DNA from: an uncultured Eubacteriales bacterium
Lineage (GTDB): Bacteria > Bacillota > Clostridia > Lachnospirales > Lachnospiraceae
Length of the DNA stretch: 64,000 bases
Assembly (NCBI GenBank): GCA_949292785.1
Contig: CASFBK010000013.1
Location: forward strand, 22,502-86,501
Direction: 5' to 3'
This document shows positions 42,500 to 51,624 of the stretch, in pieces. The notes under the pieces were generated by a model, which was not told where the DNA came from, made no database searches, and saw only the letters and a program-made list of their open reading frames with translations. Each line of letters starts with the position of its first letter. Positions within the stretch are counted from its first letter, which is position 1. The translations under genes and the position numbers were made by a program.

Positions 42500-43750
42500 T
42501 TATAAATGGAGCTGCTTCGACTGCTCCTTCTCGCTTGTCCTCCCGTCTAATTCCAAAATCACATCTAACCCCTCACTGCCATTTCTTAATTCTACCTTTC
42601 CGTCCATCTGCTTCATAACATAATCCACAATGTAAAGTCCAAGTCCTGCACCTGCTTCGTTTCCTGCATTCTTCCCACGATAAAATTTTTCAAAAACAAA
42701 GGGCATATCCTCCGGCAAAATTCCCTTACCACCATCTTTCACATGAATCTGGCACCCTTTGTCTTTCTGTTCTACCCACAGGCATATTTCTGTTCCCGGA
42801 GCATATTTTCTGGCATTGGTAATCACATTTTCCAACACCTGTTCTAAACGTTTTCGGTCTGCCTGTACCCTAATATGCGGAAGTTCTCCAATTATCTTTA
42901 TGTCATTTTGCAGCACATCTTCCTGCTTTACCCCCGTCTGAAACTGACCTTCTCTTTCCTGCCACTGTGGCGGTTGGATTCCTTTTACCACCTCCGCCAG
43001 AAATCCGTCCAGCTCTAGTGATTCCATATTTATCTGCAATTTCTCCAAATCCGAAAGAGAATGCAGAAATAAATCATTAGTAAGCTTCGTTACTTCATCA
43101 CATTTCCTCATAATCACGGACACATATCTGCTCCTACGTTCCGGTGAAGTATCCATATTTGCCTCAAGCCCTTCGGCATATGCCCGGATAGAAGCGATAG
43201 GCGTTTTGATATCATGAGATAGCGTTGCAATTACAGTCTTATTATTTTCGATGGCTTCCCGCTCACAGGCTCGTGCTTTGATAATCTCTCTTCGCATATG
43301 GTCGAATGCCCAGGTAAAAGCCCCAAACAGATTGGTTCGCTCATAGGGCAGTTCCACCTCCAGATTACCCTTTGCCACTTCTCCTGCATATTTTTCCAGC
43401 CGTTGGAACGGGCGTAACATTTCCCAGTAAATATAGATGAATACTATAATAATAAAAAGTCCGCAGATTCCTGCCATTCCAAGAACTATTTTTGTCTCTT
43501 CCCCTGTCAATCCTACGCCCTCCATCTGACGGAGCTTCTCCTGCATATCTGCAATCTGTTCTTTCACCGGGCTTTCTCCATTTACTTCTGTCAGTTTTTC
43601 AATCTCATTAAGCGCCAGCACCTGCTCGCGATACTCCAAGGATTCTGCTTTGCTATTACTTAATAGAAAAAACAATACAGTCACTCCTGCCAATATAGCA
43701 AGAAAAACAGCTGCCATGCATGCTGTTTTCCTTTTTATACTCTTTCTCAT
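42500..43750 (-). CDS. Sensor histidine kinase
   Basis: 416 aa from ATG 43750, with GAGGAGG 9 nt upstream. First helix (residues 10-30), an extracellular domain of about 80 residues rich in Glu/Gln, second helix near 120-140, HAMP, DHp with H-box TLSHDIKTPIASIRAYAEGLEA, then HATPase (N-box VLENVITNARKYAP, G1 VKDGGKGI, G2 GAGLGLYI). It follows the response regulator 71 nt upstream. The proposed target is the ABC exporter at 37555-40700. Confidence 0.9.
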   Translation of the reverse strand: MRKSIKRKTACMAAVFLAILAGVTVLFFLLSNSKAESLEYREQVLALNEIEKLTEVNGESPVKEQIADMQEKLRQMEGVGLTGEETKIVLGMAGICGLFIIIVFIYIYWEMLRPFQRLEKYAGEVAKGNLEVELPYERTNLFGAFTWAFDHMRREIIKARACEREAIENNKTVIATLSHDIKTPIASIRAYAEGLEANMDTSPERRSRYVSVIMRKCDEVTKLTNDLFLHSLSDLEKLQINMESLELDGFLAEVVKGIQPPQWQEREGQFQTGVKQEDVLQNDIKIIGELPHIRVQADRKRLEQVLENVITNARKYAPGTEICLWVEQKDKGCQIHVKDGGKGILPEDMPFVFEKFYRGKNAGNEAGAGLGLYIVDYVMKQMDGKVELRNGSEGLDVILELDGRTSEKEQSKQLHL

Positions 43751-43821
43751 TTGTCTGCACCTCCTCTTAAGCTGTTCACATACCTGTATGGACAGTGTAT
43801 ATGCACAGTGTATACGTGCTC

Positions 43822-44523
43822 TTATTGGTTGGTGTTTCCCTCTAACCGATATCCGATTCCCCAAACAGTTTTTATCAGCTTGGGATTAGACGGTTCCTCC
43901 TCCAGCTTTTCCCGCAGCCACCGGATATGGACTGCCACAGTAGACAATTCTACCTCGCAAAAAGTTCCCCACACTTCCTGCAGCAGACTGTCTTTGGACA
44001 TGCTTTCATTCATATGGTTAGCAAGACATACCAGTAAATCAAACTCCTTTAAGGAAAGTGACACCGGTTCCCCTCTTTTCGTTACACTGCGGCTTACCGT
44101 TGAAATGCAAATCTCCTTGTTTTCTCCCAGATAAAAGGTACCGCCCTCCTCCTGAAATCCATAGGTGCGGCGCAGCAACGAATTCACTCTGGATAACAGT
44201 TCCTTCAGGGAATAGGGTTTTGCCAGATAGTCATCCGCTCCCATGTCAAGCCCCGTCACCTTATCATCCTCACTGGTTCTGGCACTTGCAAAAATAACCG
44301 GAATCGTGGAAATTTTACGCAGTTCCTGACACACTTCAAAGCCGCTCCCCTCCGGCAGATTAATATCTAGCAAAACAAGATGGTAGCTGTCCGCTGCCAT
44401 CTTTTCATATGCTTCTTCTGCTGATAACGCAAGCTCTGTCTGATACCCATAATCCTCCAGCATATCCTGCACTATCATAGAAAGGTCTCTATCATCATCT
44501 ACAATCAGTATCTTTCGTTTCAT
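43822..44523 (-). CDS. OmpR/PhoB-family response regulator
   Basis: 233 aa from ATG 44523, with GGGAG 6 nt upstream. Receiver domain ILIVDDDRDL with phospho-acceptor LVLLDINLPEG (about Asp51) and the KPY switch residue; winged helix from about residue 130 (SLSLKEFDLLVCLANHMNE, VAVHIRWLREKL, IKTVWGIGYRLE). Forms a pair with the downstream histidine kinase. Confidence 0.92.
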   Translation of the reverse strand: MKRKILIVDDDRDLSMIVQDMLEDYGYQTELALSAEEAYEKMAADSYHLVLLDINLPEGSGFEVCQELRKISTIPVIFASARTSEDDKVTGLDMGADDYLAKPYSLKELLSRVNSLLRRTYGFQEEGGTFYLGENKEICISTVSRSVTKRGEPVSLSLKEFDLLVCLANHMNESMSKDSLLQEVWGTFCEVELSTVAVHIRWLREKLEEEPSNPKLIKTVWGIGYRLEGNTNQ

Positions 44524-44555
44524 TCCTTCTCCCTGCATACATCGCTCATCCCACT

Positions 44556-45317
44556 TTAGCGTGCTGCAATGACATCACTCATCTCATATCTTCCGGCAGG
44601 CTTTCCTGCTAAAAACTTCGCTGCTTCTACTGCTCCCTTTGCAAACACCGCTTTGGAATATGCAGTATGCTTGAATTCGATAACTTCATCCGTTCCCGCA
44701 AAAATAACCTCATGCTCTCCCACAATATTTCCGCCTCTGACTGCCTGAATACCGATTTCATATTTTTCACGTTTCTTTCGCTCTTTACTTCTGTCATACT
44801 TATAATCATAAGCATTATCCAGAGCTTCATTAATAGAATCTGCCAGTGCAAGAGCGGTTCCGCTTGGTGCATCTACCTTCTGGTTATGATGCTTTTCTAC
44901 GATTTCTATATCAAATCCCGCCGGAGCAAGCACATTTGCAGCCTTTTTGAGCAAATCCATAAGCATATTAATACCCAATGACATGTTGGCAGACTTTAAA
45001 ACAGCTACTTTCTTACTGGTCTCTTCCACTTTTGCTAACTGTTCTTCGTTCAGTCCGGTTGTACAAAGAACCACCGGAATCTGCTTTTCTACACTGTACG
45101 CTAATAATTCATCTACTGCCGGAGCTGCGGCAAAGTCTACAATTACATCTGCCTGTACATCACATTCTGAAATTTTTGCAAAAACAGGATAGGAATTCTT
45201 ACGTTCCGTATACGGGTCTACCCCTGCTACAATCTCGATATTCTCATCTTCCTTACAGATACCGGTAATAACTTGTCCCATCTTGCCGTTACATCCGTGC
45301 ATTATCATTCTTACCAT
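44556..45317 (-). CDS. dapB: 4-hydroxy-tetrahydrodipicolinate reductase
   Basis: 253 aa. Second step of the lysine/diaminopimelate branch. NAD(P)-binding GCNGKMGQVI at the start, CTTGL, catalytic EIVEKHHNQKVDAPSGTA (His-His and Lys) and VRGGNIVGEHEV. Downstream of dapA with an 85-nt gap containing a CGAGCTG/CAGCTCG hairpin (45358-45389). Confidence 0.95.
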   Translation of the reverse strand: MVRMIMHGCNGKMGQVITGICKEDENIEIVAGVDPYTERKNSYPVFAKISECDVQADVIVDFAAAPAVDELLAYSVEKQIPVVLCTTGLNEEQLAKVEETSKKVAVLKSANMSLGINMLMDLLKKAANVLAPAGFDIEIVEKHHNQKVDAPSGTALALADSINEALDNAYDYKYDRSKERKKREKYEIGIQAVRGGNIVGEHEVIFAGTDEVIEFKHTAYSKAVFAKGAVEAAKFLAGKPAGRYEMSDVIAAR

Positions 45318-45357
45318 AATGTTTCCTCCTGAATCTTTGTAACTTTATACTATCACA

Positions 45358-45389
45358 ACGAGCTGTCCGGACTTGCGGGCAGCTCGAAA
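45358..45389. promoter_or_regulatory. Hairpin between dapA and dapB
   Basis: CGAGCTG, 14-16 nt with further pairing, CAGCTCG. No T-run on the minus strand, so it is probably a partial attenuator or processing site within the dapAB transcript. Confidence 0.5.
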
Positions 45390-45402
45390 AATAATTACTC
45401 TT

Positions 45403-46293
45403 TTATGCCAGTTTGATACCAAAATCCTGCATTGCTTTCGCCAGTTTTTTCACATTCTCCGGTTCCATATCACTTAATGGTGCTCGCAAGGAGCCTACTT
45501 CCCATCCCATCAAATTCATGGCAGCCTTTACCGGAATTGGATTGACTTCACAAAACAGTGCTTCCACTAACGGAATTGCCTTAAGCTGCATCTTAAGCGC
45601 TTCTTCACGATTACCATTTAAGTAATTCATCACCATATCATGTGTAAACTTCGGTGCTACATTGGATAAGACAGAAATCACACCGATACCGCCACAGGCA
45701 AGAAGCGGAATCACCTGACCGTCTTCCCCGGAATACAGGTCGATATCTCCCTGTGTCAATTCCATTACCTTCAAACTATAGGAAATGTCCCCTACTGCAT
45801 CCTTCATTCCTACAACATTCTCTACATCCTTTACCAGTGCTGCCGCTGTCTCCGGCGCAATCTTACATCCGGTTCTGCCCGGAACATTATATAAAATGAT
45901 AGGAAGGTCTACTTCCCCGGCAATCCGGGTATAGTGATTAATCAATCCCTTCTGAGTTGCTTTATTATAATAAGGAGTCACTACCAGAAGTCCGTCTGCT
46001 CCTGCCTTCTGTGCTTCTTTTGATAATTCAATCGCTGTCTGGGTACAGTTAGAGCCTGTTCCTGCAATAACCGGAATCCGTTTCTTTGCAAAGGATACTG
46101 CTGCACGAATTGCCTCTAAATGTTCCTCTACGGTAAGAGTAGATGCCTCTCCGGTTGTTCCGGTAATAATGATACTGTCTGTTCCATTCTGAATCTGGTC
46201 CTCGATAATTGCACCTAACTTATCATAATCTACCTCTAAATTCTTTTTCATTGGTGTGATAATTGCAACACCGGCGCCTCTGAAAAGTGCCAT
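45403..46293 (-). CDS. dapA: 4-hydroxy-tetrahydrodipicolinate synthase
   Basis: 296 aa from ATG 46293, preceded by AAGGAGGAA; eight codons of open frame before it are not family-like. Condenses pyruvate with aspartate semialdehyde. Shows GTTGEASTLT, Tyr in TPYYNKATQ, IILYNVPGRTG, Schiff-base Lys in VVGMKDAVGD and CGGIGVISVLSN. No lysine riboswitch is visible in the leader; a diverged copy of the interspersed repeat lies there instead. Confidence 0.95.
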   Translation of the reverse strand: MALFRGAGVAIITPMKKNLEVDYDKLGAIIEDQIQNGTDSIIITGTTGEASTLTVEEHLEAIRAAVSFAKKRIPVIAGTGSNCTQTAIELSKEAQKAGADGLLVVTPYYNKATQKGLINHYTRIAGEVDLPIILYNVPGRTGCKIAPETAAALVKDVENVVGMKDAVGDISYSLKVMELTQGDIDLYSGEDGQVIPLLACGGIGVISVLSNVAPKFTHDMVMNYLNGNREEALKMQLKAIPLVEALFCEVNPIPVKAAMNLMGWEVGSLRAPLSDMEPENVKKLAKAMQDFGIKLA

Positions 46294-46371
46294 ATTCCTT
46301 CCTCCTTTTTCATTCAAGAATTCTACTCCGAATTCGCCACGCCGAGCACATCCTTAGCGGAGCGTTTTTTA

Positions 46372-46406
46372 TATGACAGGTACTTACAACACAATTTCCT
46401 ATCATA
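46372..46406. repeat. Interspersed palindromic repeat, diverged copy 3
   Basis: TATGACAGG ... CCTATCATA with ACAACACAATTT between, parallel to the TTAACGCAACACGGTATTTCCTATAG part of copies 1 and 2. Like them it directly follows a minus-strand terminator. The flank GCCGAGCACA is shared with the region near copy 1. Confidence 0.5.
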
Positions 46407-46413
46407 ATAAAAA

Positions 46414-46432
46414 GCCGACTTAGTAAGCCGGC
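46414..46432 (-). terminator. Terminator of the small gene at 46442
   Basis: GCCGGCTTAC-TAAGTCGGC on the minus strand, then T-run; separates the small gene from dapA. Confidence 0.85.
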
Positions 46433-46441
46433 CTAAAGATT

Positions 46442-46639
46442 CTAATACCCTGTGGAGATGTCTCCACTTCCTGTATAACAAATCTCCGATAGCGCCCCAT
46501 CTGCCTGCTCAACAAGATGACAGTCATATGATTCTTCATCATATGCCCAAGAATTCATTCCACAGGAAACCAATTCTTTCGGCGTTCTTCCCTTTCCATT
46601 ATCTTCTTCTGTGCCTGCCACATCGGATAACTTACTCAT
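46442..46639 (-). CDS. 65-aa hypothetical protein
   Basis: ATG 46639 has a weak GAGG 11 nt upstream, and the gene is followed 6 nt later by a clear terminator. Contains Ser/Glu/Asp-rich halves around SCGMNSWAYDEESYDCHLVEQ and ends SGDISTGY; three Cys. No membrane segment. Not recognised. The terminator makes expression likely. Confidence 0.55.
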   Translation of the reverse strand: MSKLSDVAGTEEDNGKGRTPKELVSCGMNSWAYDEESYDCHLVEQADGALSEICYTGSGDISTGY

Positions 46640-46718
46640 GAATCACGCAACCTCTATCCTACAATATTTTTTTAACTTAAAGCTAATATAGCATTTTCCT
46701 TATACAAAGTCAATAGCT

Positions 46719-47207
46719 TTACGATTCTTCACTCTGAATCTTATATATTTTTCCTGCATATTTGCGAAGAACATCACTCATGACCCTTCCGGTGAACATA
46801 ATCTCCGTATCTTCTGACTTTGCATTCATCAGACTTTCCAGCTCTTCCTCGGAAATCATCTGCGTATCTAACAATCCTAAAAATTCATCCAGAATCAGCA
46901 GATTACATTCTCCCGTTACCAGAACCTTCTTTGCAAAATTAAATCCATTTCGGATATTCATGCTTTCTTCCAGTTGTTCCTCTTCGGAAAGCTCTGTAAA
47001 GTTCTTTTCGGAACGGGCGAAGCTGAATAATTTCACCTCCGGCTCCAGCCTTCTTAAGAACTCCAGCTCTCCTTCCTTTTTCCCCTTTAGAAACTGAATA
47101 ATAATTACACTCTTTCCCTGACTTGCACATTGTATTGCATATCCAAGAGCTGCTGTTGTCTTACCTTTTCCATCTCCGCAATAAACAGTAACTTTTTCCT
47201 CATACAT
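46719..47207 (-). CDS. cobO: Cob(I)yrinic acid a,c-diamide adenosyltransferase
   Basis: 162 aa. P-loop GDGKGKTTAALG near residue 11, IIIQFLKGKKEGE, LLILDEFLGLLD and MFTGR, the CobO/BtuR family. Transfers adenosyl from ATP to the corrinoid cobalt. Slightly shorter than E. coli BtuR (196 aa), lacking the N-terminal arm, which is common in clostridia. Isolated from other cobalamin genes here. Confidence 0.9.
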   Translation of the reverse strand: MYEEKVTVYCGDGKGKTTAALGYAIQCASQGKSVIIIQFLKGKKEGELEFLRRLEPEVKLFSFARSEKNFTELSEEEQLEESMNIRNGFNFAKKVLVTGECNLLILDEFLGLLDTQMISEEELESLMNAKSEDTEIMFTGRVMSDVLRKYAGKIYKIQSEES

Positions 47208-47339
47208 GCCTTTTTCCTCTTTCTTTACGAAACTTCTAATTCTAAAAGCTATCCAGATTTTTCTAAGATACCATAATCCTCCAGAAAATGCAAACTTTTA
47301 TTAATAAACGCAAAGGAAATTAGAGAGTTATTAATCTAT

Positions 47340-47966
47340 TTATTCCAGATATTCTACTTTGCTGACCGATATCTCATATGCGATACGGCGTTCTGCCTCT
47401 GTCTCAGAAAGCTTTTTAACATATTCTCTGCTTTGGATTCTACCATATATCTGAACGTGTCCTCCCACCTCAAAGGAAGAGGCAAAACGCGCATTTCGTC
47501 CCCAGCAGATACAAGGTATGTAATCTGATTTTCCGTAAGAACGATTTACTGCAATTAACAAATCTGCAATTTCTCTTCCCAGCGGTGTCTTTCGATAAAT
47601 TGGCGGTTTACAGATATATCCGTCCAGAAAAATCTGATTACTCCTTTCTCCCTCCGGAATTTCATCTACAAATTCCAGTTCCCGTGCAAATACGGACAAC
47701 ACAAGACGATTTCTTTTTTCCTCATGTCGGTTATAAGAACGAAACTGACCGTCTACCCGGATACACTGTCCGATATAGGACTTCTGGGTGTCAATCAAAC
47801 GTTCTGAAATCATCACCGGTATAGTGTCTGCATAGTTACTGAGACGGTTTACGGATACCTCTACCATATAGAATCCTTCGCCATACACCTGATGGCTATA
47901 CTGAAAGTCTGAAATGATTTCTCCTGTTACTGTTACCTGATTGTTTTCAATAATTTTATCTGCCAT
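47340..47966 (-). CDS. Single-stranded-DNA-binding-like protein with two OB folds
   Basis: 208 aa. Two OB-type repeats: residues 8-98 (NNQVTVTGEIISDF ... VDGQFRSYN) and 108-205 (NQIFLDGYICKPP, TPLGREIADLLIAVNR, IPCICWGRNA, GGHVQIYGRIQSREYVKK). The second is close to canonical Ssb, but no acidic DDDIPF tail is present. Probably an accessory ssDNA-binding protein, not the main Ssb. Monocistronic. Confidence 0.8.
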   Translation of the reverse strand: MADKIIENNQVTVTGEIISDFQYSHQVYGEGFYMVEVSVNRLSNYADTIPVMISERLIDTQKSYIGQCIRVDGQFRSYNRHEEKRNRLVLSVFARELEFVDEIPEGERSNQIFLDGYICKPPIYRKTPLGREIADLLIAVNRSYGKSDYIPCICWGRNARFASSFEVGGHVQIYGRIQSREYVKKLSETEAERRIAYEISVSKVEYLE

Positions 47967-48080
47967 GAATTGTTAATCCCCTTTCGTATATCGATGGCAT
48001 ATCGATGAAGTATAAGTTTTTCTAAAGAATACCATTCGGTTTTTAAAAATATTCGCGGTTCATGTCGATAGGATTTGCAC

Positions 48081-48109
48081 TTTACGAAATACCGTTTTTA
48101 GGCTAAAAT
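48081..48109 (+). promoter_or_regulatory. SigA-type promoter of the cyclophilin gene
   Basis: TTTACG, 17 nt, TAAAAT, 44 nt before the ATG. Confidence 0.6.
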
Positions 48110-48153
48110 AGTGTACGATATGATAAAAATAAATAGAAAAGAGGGCTCTACTT

Positions 48154-48675
48154 ATGGCACAAAATCCAATTGTAACATTTGAAATGGAAAACGGCGATAC
48201 TATGAAAGCCGAACTGTATCCGCAGATTGCACCAAACACTGTAAATAACTTCATCAGTCTGATTAATAAAGGATATTATGACGGTCTTACCTTTCACCGC
48301 GTCATTCGCGGATTTATGATTCAGGGCGGCTGTCCGGACGGTACCGGTATGGGTGGTCCAGGCTATAGTATCAAAGGCGAATTTTCTCAAAACGGATTTA
48401 CCAATGAATTAAAGCATACTCCTGGTGTTCTTTCCATGGCACGCACCATGGCGCCGGACTCTGCCGGTTCCCAATTCTTCATTATGCACCAGAATTCCCC
48501 TCATCTGGACGGTGCATATGCTGCTTTCGGTCAGATTACAGAAGGTATGGACGCTGTAAATAAAATTGCCGAAACCGCTACTGACTTTTCTGACCGTCCG
48601 ATGGAACCACAGGTAATAAAAAAAGTTACGGTTGAAACCTTTGGCGAGACTTATCCGGAACCGGAAACCTGCTAA
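48154..48675 (+). CDS. Peptidyl-prolyl cis-trans isomerase, cyclophilin type
   Basis: 173 aa, cytosolic (no signal peptide). Cyclophilin core: LTFHRVIRGFMIQGGCPDGTGMGGPGYSIKGEF (catalytic Arg, Phe, Met, Gln), SMARTMAPDSAGSQFFIMH and FGQITEGMDAVNKIAE. Foldase. Its stop overlaps by 4 nt the stop of the convergent CpaE-like gene. Confidence 0.96.
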   Translation: MAQNPIVTFEMENGDTMKAELYPQIAPNTVNNFISLINKGYYDGLTFHRVIRGFMIQGGCPDGTGMGGPGYSIKGEFSQNGFTNELKHTPGVLSMARTMAPDSAGSQFFIMHQNSPHLDGAYAAFGQITEGMDAVNKIAETATDFSDRPMEPQVIKKVTVETFGETYPEPETC

Positions 48676-49499
48676 CAGTTCTCTGTCTCGACCCCTGCCA
48701 GCTGCATAATCAGCCGGGTGCTTCTTGTCAGTTCCTGTTCGAACTCCAGGCCGCACCCCTGCTGCAGCCGGCTTTTTACATACCCTTGTGTCTTTCCGGT
48801 AAGTCCTGCTGCCTGAAGGTGTACATTATATGGAATGGCTCCTAATATTTTTTCATCTAACCGGTATATTTTTTCTAAGTTTGCTCTGCTATACACGGAT
48901 TCCCGAAAATAATTTCCCACCAGAAAAAACACTTTTCCCCGGAGTCTTATCCTGCTTCTGTAATAATGGTCAATCAGCTCTTCCTCCTGATGCATATTCA
49001 GCACACAGATGTCTGCCTGTTCTAACATTCTTCTGGTAAAATCATCCCTTCGGCATCCACAATCAATAAATACCACATCAAAATAGTTTTCCAGCTTCTG
49101 TTCAATCCGTTCCATTTTGCCAAATACTTCTTCTTTATCCCACCATCCGGCATATTGTCTTTTTCCACCCGGAAGGCAATATAATCTCTCGGGTACTACC
49201 TGTTTCATGTTTTGTTTTATCATCTGCTCTGTTAATTCTTCGTTATCACTTTGCCGAAGCAGGAAATCCAGCCCGGTCGCTACGAAATACTCACATTCTT
49301 CTGCCGCAAGCATCTGCGGTTTCCGGTTTCCTTCTGTCTTTTCGGAATAACAAAACCGATTCTCCAAATCATCATCCTCGTAGCCACCGGCCAATACTGC
49401 CACGGATATGGGATAAAGCATAACTGCTGCACAGGCAACTGCAGCCATATTAAAGGTAGTTCCTGCCTTTTCCTGTTCACTCCAAAATGCAATTTTCAT
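48672..49499 (-). CDS. CpaE/MinD-like P-loop protein
   Basis: 275 aa. Starts MKIAFWSEQEKAGTTFNMAAVA: a deviant Walker A lacking the usual GG-GK pair (E-K-A-G-T-T), with IDCG as Walker B-like. The order resembles CpaE-type ATPase homologues of Tad/type IV pilus systems in clostridia; no pilus genes are in the window. An orphan localisation or regulatory ATPase is the best guess. Confidence 0.6.
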   Translation of the reverse strand: MKIAFWSEQEKAGTTFNMAAVACAAVMLYPISVAVLAGGYEDDDLENRFCYSEKTEGNRKPQMLAAEECEYFVATGLDFLLRQSDNEELTEQMIKQNMKQVVPERLYCLPGGKRQYAGWWDKEEVFGKMERIEQKLENYFDVVFIDCGCRRDDFTRRMLEQADICVLNMHQEEELIDHYYRSRIRLRGKVFFLVGNYFRESVYSRANLEKIYRLDEKILGAIPYNVHLQAAGLTGKTQGYVKSRLQQGCGLEFEQELTRSTRLIMQLAGVETENC

Positions 49500-49700
49500 T
49501 TACATTTGTCTCCTCTCGTTCTATACAGATACTTCCTACCTGCATCATATTTGAGAGGGTGTTCTTATTCTTCCTGTTCTTATATGGATTTATCACAGAC
49601 TTCGTGAAGATAGGTACAAAAAAGATGGTTCTATCATACTTAACTTCCCTGCAAATGTAAATATTATTTCTTTCATTTTTATAAAAATTTTAGATTTAGA

Positions 49701-50459
49701 TTAAACGTTTACCACTAAAGTGTCATATCCCTGCTGCCTTAACTGACTTTGGAGATTTACTGCATCCTCCAGGGTCGGTTCTCTTCCCACCACAACGGCA
49801 TAATAAGGTTCTTCCCTGCGTACCAGCACGGTATACCCCATATCCTGCAATTCTTCCTGCAAATAAGCGGCATTGGACTGATACCGGAATAATCCTACCT
49901 GAACACCGTATTGCTTTGGTGCAGTTGTTAATGGAATGGACTGTTCGATTCCACGCACGATGGCATCTACCATTTCGTCAAACTGTTCATCAAAAATACG
50001 GTTATCCTCATCGTTATTAATAAAACCAAGTTCGAGAAGCACTGCCGGCATATTCGTTCTTCGAAGTACCACCAGACCCGGGCGTTCTACTACGCCTAAA
50101 TCCTGAAATCCAAGCTGAACCAGCTGATTCATGATTGCTTCTCCAATCTGTGATGCTCTGGTGTTATCAGAATAGACTAACGCCTGTGCTCCGTGATAAG
50201 TATTCGGAACTTCTCCTGAATTCCGGTGAAAGGAAATAAAATAATCTGCCCCCGCATTATTGGCTTTTTGCGCCTTTTGGAGGGGGGTATCATATACATC
50301 CGTCGTTCTTGTATATAATACGTTATACCCTGCATTTTCTAACTGTTCGCCTACGGCAAGCCCGACTTTTAAATTGTCGTCCTTTTCTCTTCTTCCCCTG
50401 TAAACAGCTCCATTGTCCATTCCACCATGTCCACTATCTATCATAATTGTAGGTGTCAT
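49701..50459 (-). CDS. N-acetylmuramoyl-L-alanine amidase with SPOR domain
   Basis: 252 aa. Amidase_3 domain (residues 1-170): zinc ligands in IDSGHGGMDNGA, REKDDN (Glu), SFHRNS and LLELGFI (catalytic Glu). Residues 180-252 are a SPOR-type peptidoglycan-binding domain (QVGLFRYQSNAAYLQEELQDMGY, VVVGREPTLEDA). No signal peptide, as in CwlC-like mother-cell lysis enzymes. Suggests a sporulation or cell-separation role. Confidence 0.9.
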   Translation of the reverse strand: MTPTIMIDSGHGGMDNGAVYRGRREKDDNLKVGLAVGEQLENAGYNVLYTRTTDVYDTPLQKAQKANNAGADYFISFHRNSGEVPNTYHGAQALVYSDNTRASQIGEAIMNQLVQLGFQDLGVVERPGLVVLRRTNMPAVLLELGFINNDEDNRIFDEQFDEMVDAIVRGIEQSIPLTTAPKQYGVQVGLFRYQSNAAYLQEELQDMGYTVLVRREEPYYAVVVGREPTLEDAVNLQSQLRQQGYDTLVVNV

Positions 50460-50512
50460 GCTTCCTCCATGTTTTTTCTTTTATCATATGCCCTTTTCTG
50501 ATAAAGTTTCCA

Positions 50513-50568
50513 TTGACAAATCTCTTTTCCTATTTTATAGTAGGAATATAATTATTTTGATTATCAAA
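50513..50568 (+). promoter_or_regulatory. fabH promoter with FabT-like operator
   Basis: TTGACA (50513), 17 nt, TATAGT (50536-50541). Just downstream of the start site is the palindrome TTTGAT-T-ATCAAA (50556-50568), as in FabT (MarR-family) operators of Firmicute fatty-acid genes. Promoter certain by pattern, regulator inferred. Confidence 0.65.
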
Positions 50569-50590
50569 CTATTTTAGGATGGGATTATAT

Positions 50591-51559
50591 ATGAGATTGA
50601 AAATTATTGGTACAGGAAGCTATCTTCCGGAAAAAATTGCAACAAATGATGATATGGCACAACTGGTAGAAACCAGTGATGAATGGATTCGTACACGTAC
50701 CGGAATCGGTCAGCGCCATCTCGTCTCCTCCTCTGAGGAAAATACTACTTATATGGCAGTTCAGGCTGCAAAGCGTGCACTGGCAGCTTCCGGCTTAAGG
50801 GCGGAAGAGATTGATGTCATCCTGGTTGCTACGGTTTCCGGCGATTATGTTACCCCGAGCACTGCCTGTATGGTACAAAGAGAACTTCAGGCAGTAAATG
50901 CCGCTTCCTTTGATATTAACGCAGCTTGTGCAGGATTTTTGTTTGGTCTCAATACTGTGGATGCCTACTTCCGTAGCGGCATCTACAAAACTGCTATTAT
51001 TATTGGCGTAGAAACTCTTTCTAAAATTGTGGACTGGTCTGACCGCTCCACCTGTGTCCTTTTTGGCGACGGTGCCGGAGCAGTGGTTGCAAAAGCCGAT
51101 GAAAATGGTATGCTTGCATGCCTGCAGGGTTCTGACGGAACACATGCAGATGTATTGACGTGTAAGGCTCGAACCAACAATAATCCATATATTTCTACTT
51201 CTAAAGAACTTGATTATGTTTATATGAACGGCCAGGAGGTCTTTAAATTCGCTGTAAGGAAGGTACCGGAGTGTCTGGAGCTTCTGCTTCAGGGAACTGA
51301 TTTCTCTCCGGAGGATGTGGATTACTACCTTCTTCATCAGGCAAACTACCGGATTCTTACTTCCATTGCCAAGAAATTGAATCTTCCGATGGAAAAGTTT
51401 CCTTCCAACGTAGACCGGTGCGGGAACACTTCCGCAGCCAGCATTCCGATTCTGATGGATGAAATGAACCGTCAGGGACAGTTAAAGGAGGGAAATCTTC
51501 TCTTCCTTTCCGGCTTTGGTGGAGGTCTCACCTGGGGTGCTGCACTTTTAAAATGGTAA
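50591..51559 (+). CDS. fabH: 3-oxoacyl-ACP synthase III
   Basis: 322 aa from ATG 50591 (MRLKIIGTGSYLP fits the family start; an ATG four codons earlier overlaps the ribosome site). Catalytic triad Cys in INAACAGFLFG, His in LLHQANYRI and Asn in RCGNTSAAS. Starts fatty-acid chains by joining acyl-CoA to malonyl-ACP. Stands apart from other fab genes, which suggests a second or dedicated FabH. Confidence 0.95.
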   Translation: MRLKIIGTGSYLPEKIATNDDMAQLVETSDEWIRTRTGIGQRHLVSSSEENTTYMAVQAAKRALAASGLRAEEIDVILVATVSGDYVTPSTACMVQRELQAVNAASFDINAACAGFLFGLNTVDAYFRSGIYKTAIIIGVETLSKIVDWSDRSTCVLFGDGAGAVVAKADENGMLACLQGSDGTHADVLTCKARTNNNPYISTSKELDYVYMNGQEVFKFAVRKVPECLELLLQGTDFSPEDVDYYLLHQANYRILTSIAKKLNLPMEKFPSNVDRCGNTSAASIPILMDEMNRQGQLKEGNLLFLSGFGGGLTWGAALLKW

Positions 51560-51624
51560 ATTTATTTCATTGCTATTTCTCCTTTTTCCGTGTATACTGT
51601 ACATAAATATAAAGGAGGAGTAAT

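Noticed and set aside
46294-46440. Lysine riboswitch before dapA
   Set aside because: The leader is too short and lacks the multi-stem L-box; it contains a terminator and a diverged repeat copy instead.
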